NCBI RefSeq assembly: GCF_016745235.1
Contig: NZ_JAELVM010000002.1
Coordinates: 868,001 to 932,000, forward strand
Reading direction: 5' to 3'
Source: Chryseobacterium endalhagicum
GTDB lineage: Bacteria; Bacteroidota; Bacteroidia; Flavobacteriales; Weeksellaceae
DNA: 64,000 nucleotides
In this document: positions 61,968 to 64,000 of the stretch, piece by piece
Numbering within the stretch: the stretch's first letter is position 1
Layout: each line of letters begins with the position of its first letter
The notes under the pieces: model-generated
What the model saw: only the letters and a program-made list of their open reading frames with translations
What the model was told of the DNA's origin: nothing
Database searches by the model: none
Translations under genes and position numbers: made by a program

Positions 61968-62090
61968 CTGGTGGCTTCGGGAGCCTCAGCCACCAAATAT
62001 GGGTTATTCAATGCTCATTATTAATAGAAATATTGTACTCTTAATTATAATTTCTAAAAACTGGTGGCTGAGGTTCTCGAAGCCACCAGT
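61968..62090. repeat. Inverted pair of palindromic elements after the MbnP/H operon
   Basis: Copy 1 at 61968-61995 and copy 2 at 62061-62090 are near reverse complements. Each is itself a hairpin: CTGGTGGCT...AGCCACCAG type with a 11-12 nt loop. They lie directly after the barrel gene and before the cobalamin riboswitch, and look like REP-type intergenic elements that could end or stabilise the upstream mRNA. Confidence 0.8.
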
Positions 62091-62156
62091 TTTACTATAT
62101 CAATCAACAAACCTGCTCTTTTCATAGTGTTGAGAATTAATTTATTATGCCGTGTA

Positions 62157-62185
62157 TTGCATCTGTCAATAATTTTCTATCTTTG
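62157..62185 (+). promoter_or_regulatory. Promoter of the cobalamin riboswitch transcript
   Basis: TTG (62157-62159), 18 bp, then TATCTTTG (62178-62185), a full TAnnTTTG match. Transcription should begin at about 62190, right at the aptamer. Confidence 0.7.
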
Positions 62186-62187
62186 CC

Positions 62188-62352
62188 GAAATCTGGTGCG
62201 CTGTAAAAAGCACTTAAAAGGGAATCCGGTGAAAATCCGGAACAGACCCGCTGCTGTAAGCTCCATATCAAAGTTTTTGAAGATTATATCCACTGTTTTT
62301 TTTAATGGGAAGGATTTCAAAAATGGAGTAAGTCAGAAGACCTGCCGGAGGA
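62188..62352 (+). ncRNA. Cobalamin (B12) riboswitch aptamer
   Basis: Recognised from CTTAAAAGGGAATCCGGTG, then AAAATCCGGAACAGACCCGC, TGCTGTAAGC, a long variable arm, and the closing block AGTCAGAAGACCTGCC. All are standard blocks of the B12 riboswitch in order. It senses adenosylcobalamin in the mRNA leader. A downstream pairing (GGACAACAA near 62387 with TTGTTGTT near 62420) may belong to the expression platform. The following gene encodes a BtuB-like receptor, the classic target. Ends are approximate. Confidence 0.93.
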
Positions 62353-62479
62353 TGAACGTTTGATGCTTTCGTGGAATAAAGCTTAGGACAACAATAACTT
62401 TGTGCAGGATCAGCTGTGCTTTGTTGTTGCTATCTTATACCTATATCCATTAGCAGGCATCATTATTCTAAATGAGCTA

Positions 62480-64000
62480 ATGGTCGGAAAATTTACAGTT
62501 TCACGCATTCAGAAAGGAGTTGTCATATTGTTTGTGATAGCCTCGCAATTTATATACTCACAATCCAGAGATACCATTACGGAGACAACAATTCTCCCCA
62601 TTCAGATTTCCAGAAAAAATTTTAAAGAAATTCTTCCTGCCCAGATTCTTTCAGGAGAACAGCTGGAAAGACTTAACAGTCAGTCGGTAGCAGATGCTTT
62701 ACGGTACTTTTCAGGCGTTCAGATCAAAGATTACGGTGGTATGGGCGGGCTGAAAACGGTGAATATCCGGAGTATGGGAAGCCAGCATGTAGGCGTATTT
62801 TACGATGGAATTCAGCTTGGAAATGCTCAGAACGGAGTGGTGGATCTTGGAAAGTTCTCGCTCGATGATATTGAAGCGATCTCTATCTACAACGGTCAGA
62901 AAAGTGAAATTTTCCAGCCGGCAAGAGATTTCGGATCATCAGGTTCTATTTATCTGCAGCCTAAAATTCCGGTTTTTAAGGGAGGTCAGAAAACCAATAT
63001 AGCGGTGAGGCTGAAATTAGGTTCCATCAGTTTATTCAATCCTTCGTTCCGTCTGGAGCAGAAGATTTCAGATAAGGTTTCAGCAACTTTCAGCTCGGAA
63101 TTTGTACAGAGTGATGGTTTGTATAAGTATAAATACGAGAAGAAGAATTCCGACGGCTCGGTAGCGAATGATACCATTGCCAGAAGATATGATTCCTACA
63201 TCCGCGCCAAACGGTTTGAAACCAGTCTTAACGGAACAATCAATGATGGAAGCTGGAGCGTCCGCGGGTACGGATATATTTCCGACCGGGGAATTCCTAC
63301 CGCAGTTGTGAATAATGATTTTGGCCCGAAAGGACAGCAGATGCTGGATGAAAATTACTTTGTACAGGCTTCTTTCAGGAAAAAGCTCTTCCCGAAATTG
63401 GAAACCCAGGTTAAAGCCAAATTTGCGTATGACTATTCCCGGTTTTTAGATACGGTGAATGTAGCGACAACCGTTCTTCCCATAGATAATACCTATGTTC
63501 AGAGAGAGCTGTATTTTTCATCATCCAATATTTATTCTATTAACCCGAATTGGGATGTAAGTGCAAGTTTTGACTTTCAGTACAATAATCTTGATGCAAG
63601 TCTGAGGGATTTTTCTTTTCCCACCCGCTATACTTCATTATTGGCTTTTGCCACTACTTACCAATGGAACAGGTTCAAATTCCTGGGAAGTGTTCTCGGA
63701 ACTTTTGTTCATGAAAATGTAGAAAAAAATGCCAAATCTCCTGATAAAACAGAGTGGACACCTTCCGCGTTTCTAAGCTACCAGCCCTTCGAATCAAAAG
63801 AATTTACCGTCAGGGCTTTTTATAAAAGAGTTTTCAGGATGCCGACTTTCAATGATCTGTATTACACCATGATCGGGAATACTATGCTGAAGCCTGAATA
63901 CACCAGTCAGTATGATGCGGGTTTTACGTATCAGAAACTTTATGACCACAAAGTATTTAAAGGAATTTATCTGAAAGTGGACGGATATTATAATGAGGTG
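62480..64000 (+). CDS. btuB: BtuB-like TonB-dependent receptor (3' end outside window)
   Basis: Outer-membrane receptor probably importing cobalamin or a corrinoid. I translated 507 codons from the ATG at 62480 with no stop before the window end. It has a signal peptide (KGVVILFVIASQFIYSQ), then a plug domain with SGEQLERLNSQSVADALRYF, VNIRSMGSQHVGVFYDGIQL and DIEAISIYNGQKSE, and then barrel strands. It has no SusC-type features. The B12 riboswitch directly upstream supports the cobalamin call. An in-frame ATG at 62472 is followed by a stop after two codons, so 62480 is the start. The protein would be about 650-700 residues if typical. Confidence 0.9.
   Translation, partial: MVGKFTVSRIQKGVVILFVIASQFIYSQSRDTITETTILPIQISRKNFKEILPAQILSGEQLERLNSQSVADALRYFSGVQIKDYGGMGGLKTVNIRSMGSQHVGVFYDGIQLGNAQNGVVDLGKFSLDDIEAISIYNGQKSEIFQPARDFGSSGSIYLQPKIPVFKGGQKTNIAVRLKLGSISLFNPSFRLEQKISDKVSATFSSEFVQSDGLYKYKYEKKNSDGSVANDTIARRYDSYIRAKRFETSLNGTINDGSWSVRGYGYISDRGIPTAVVNNDFGPKGQQMLDENYFVQASFRKKLFPKLETQVKAKFAYDYSRFLDTVNVATTVLPIDNTYVQRELYFSSSNIYSINPNWDVSASFDFQYNNLDASLRDFSFPTRYTSLLAFATTYQWNRFKFLGSVLGTFVHENVEKNAKSPDKTEWTPSAFLSYQPFESKEFTVRAFYKRVFRMPTFNDLYYTMIGNTMLKPEYTSQYDAGFTYQKLYDHKVFKGIYLKVDGYYNEV

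Noticed and set aside
62064..62363. Small plus-strand frame over the riboswitch (99 codons)
   Set aside because: It coincides with the B12 riboswitch and has no protein features.

Overview
The window is chromosomal DNA from a Bacteroidota bacterium of the class Flavobacteriia, most likely Chryseobacterium or a close relative. The evidence is AT-rich DNA, two SusC/SusD pairs, many TAnnTTTG-type -7 promoter elements, a T9SS sorting-domain protein, a short NusA, a GYDIA-type GHMP kinase, BshC, and a CzcA pump fused to its outer-membrane factor. The genus is inferred from overall gene content, not from a marker gene. No rRNA, tRNA, CRISPR array, insertion sequence or prophage was recognised.

Layout. 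(1) 1-9.5 kb, minus strand: a surface-polysaccharide locus, read right to left. It runs ugd, rmlB, a DUF2059-like gene, rmlA, terminator, then fdtA-like ketoisomerase, GNAT acyltransferase, acyl carrier protein, ketoacyl-ACP synthase III, DegT aminotransferase, and the ABC exporter wzm/wzt (wzt is cut by the window start). The middle genes look like a module that makes a 3-amino-sugar nucleotide and gives it a purpose-built acyl group. (2) 9.5-14.8 kb: a non-coding stretch with a GGTTAA hexamer array, then rimP-nusA-infB behind a canonical promoter and a possible attenuator. (3) 15.4-20 kb: first susC/susD pair. (4) 20-29.7 kb: housekeeping genes (Porin_10-type barrel, bshC, LysM/periplasmic-binding protein, fabD, GHMP kinase, pckA, aroQ). 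(5) 29.9-34.6 kb: second susC/susD pair behind a SAM-I riboswitch. (6) 34.8-43.3 kb, minus strand: a polymorphic-toxin locus with a tail-fibre-like protein, a T9SS sorting protein, a 2245-residue SpvB/RHS toxin and an overlapping SMI1/KNR4 immunity gene. (7) 44.4-55.5 kb, plus strand: a divalent-metal efflux island with a DUF6660-like small protein, CzcA-CzcC fusion, CzcB, a membrane methyltransferase, a bestrophin, a CDF transporter, a Fur-family regulator and a P1B-2 ATPase. (8) 56-62 kb: a periplasmic copper/redox island with two paralogous CxGKC mini-proteins, a YHS lipoprotein, SCO, secreted SOD, MbnP, MbnH and a CGC-motif barrel. (9) 62.1-64 kb: a cobalamin riboswitch and the start of a BtuB-like receptor that runs off the window.

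How the parts connect. The strongest regulatory signal is a near-identical 15-bp dyad (TGCAATAssATTGCA) placed exactly 13 bp upstream of the -7 box of both czcA and the P1B ATPase gene. The Fur-family regulator lies between these genes, and its stop codon is inside the second dyad. The two riboswitches tie outer-membrane transport to cofactor supply (SAM for SusC/D, cobalamin for BtuB). Several apparent TTG starts in this window are really part of TAnnTTTG promoter boxes, and I moved the gene starts accordingly.
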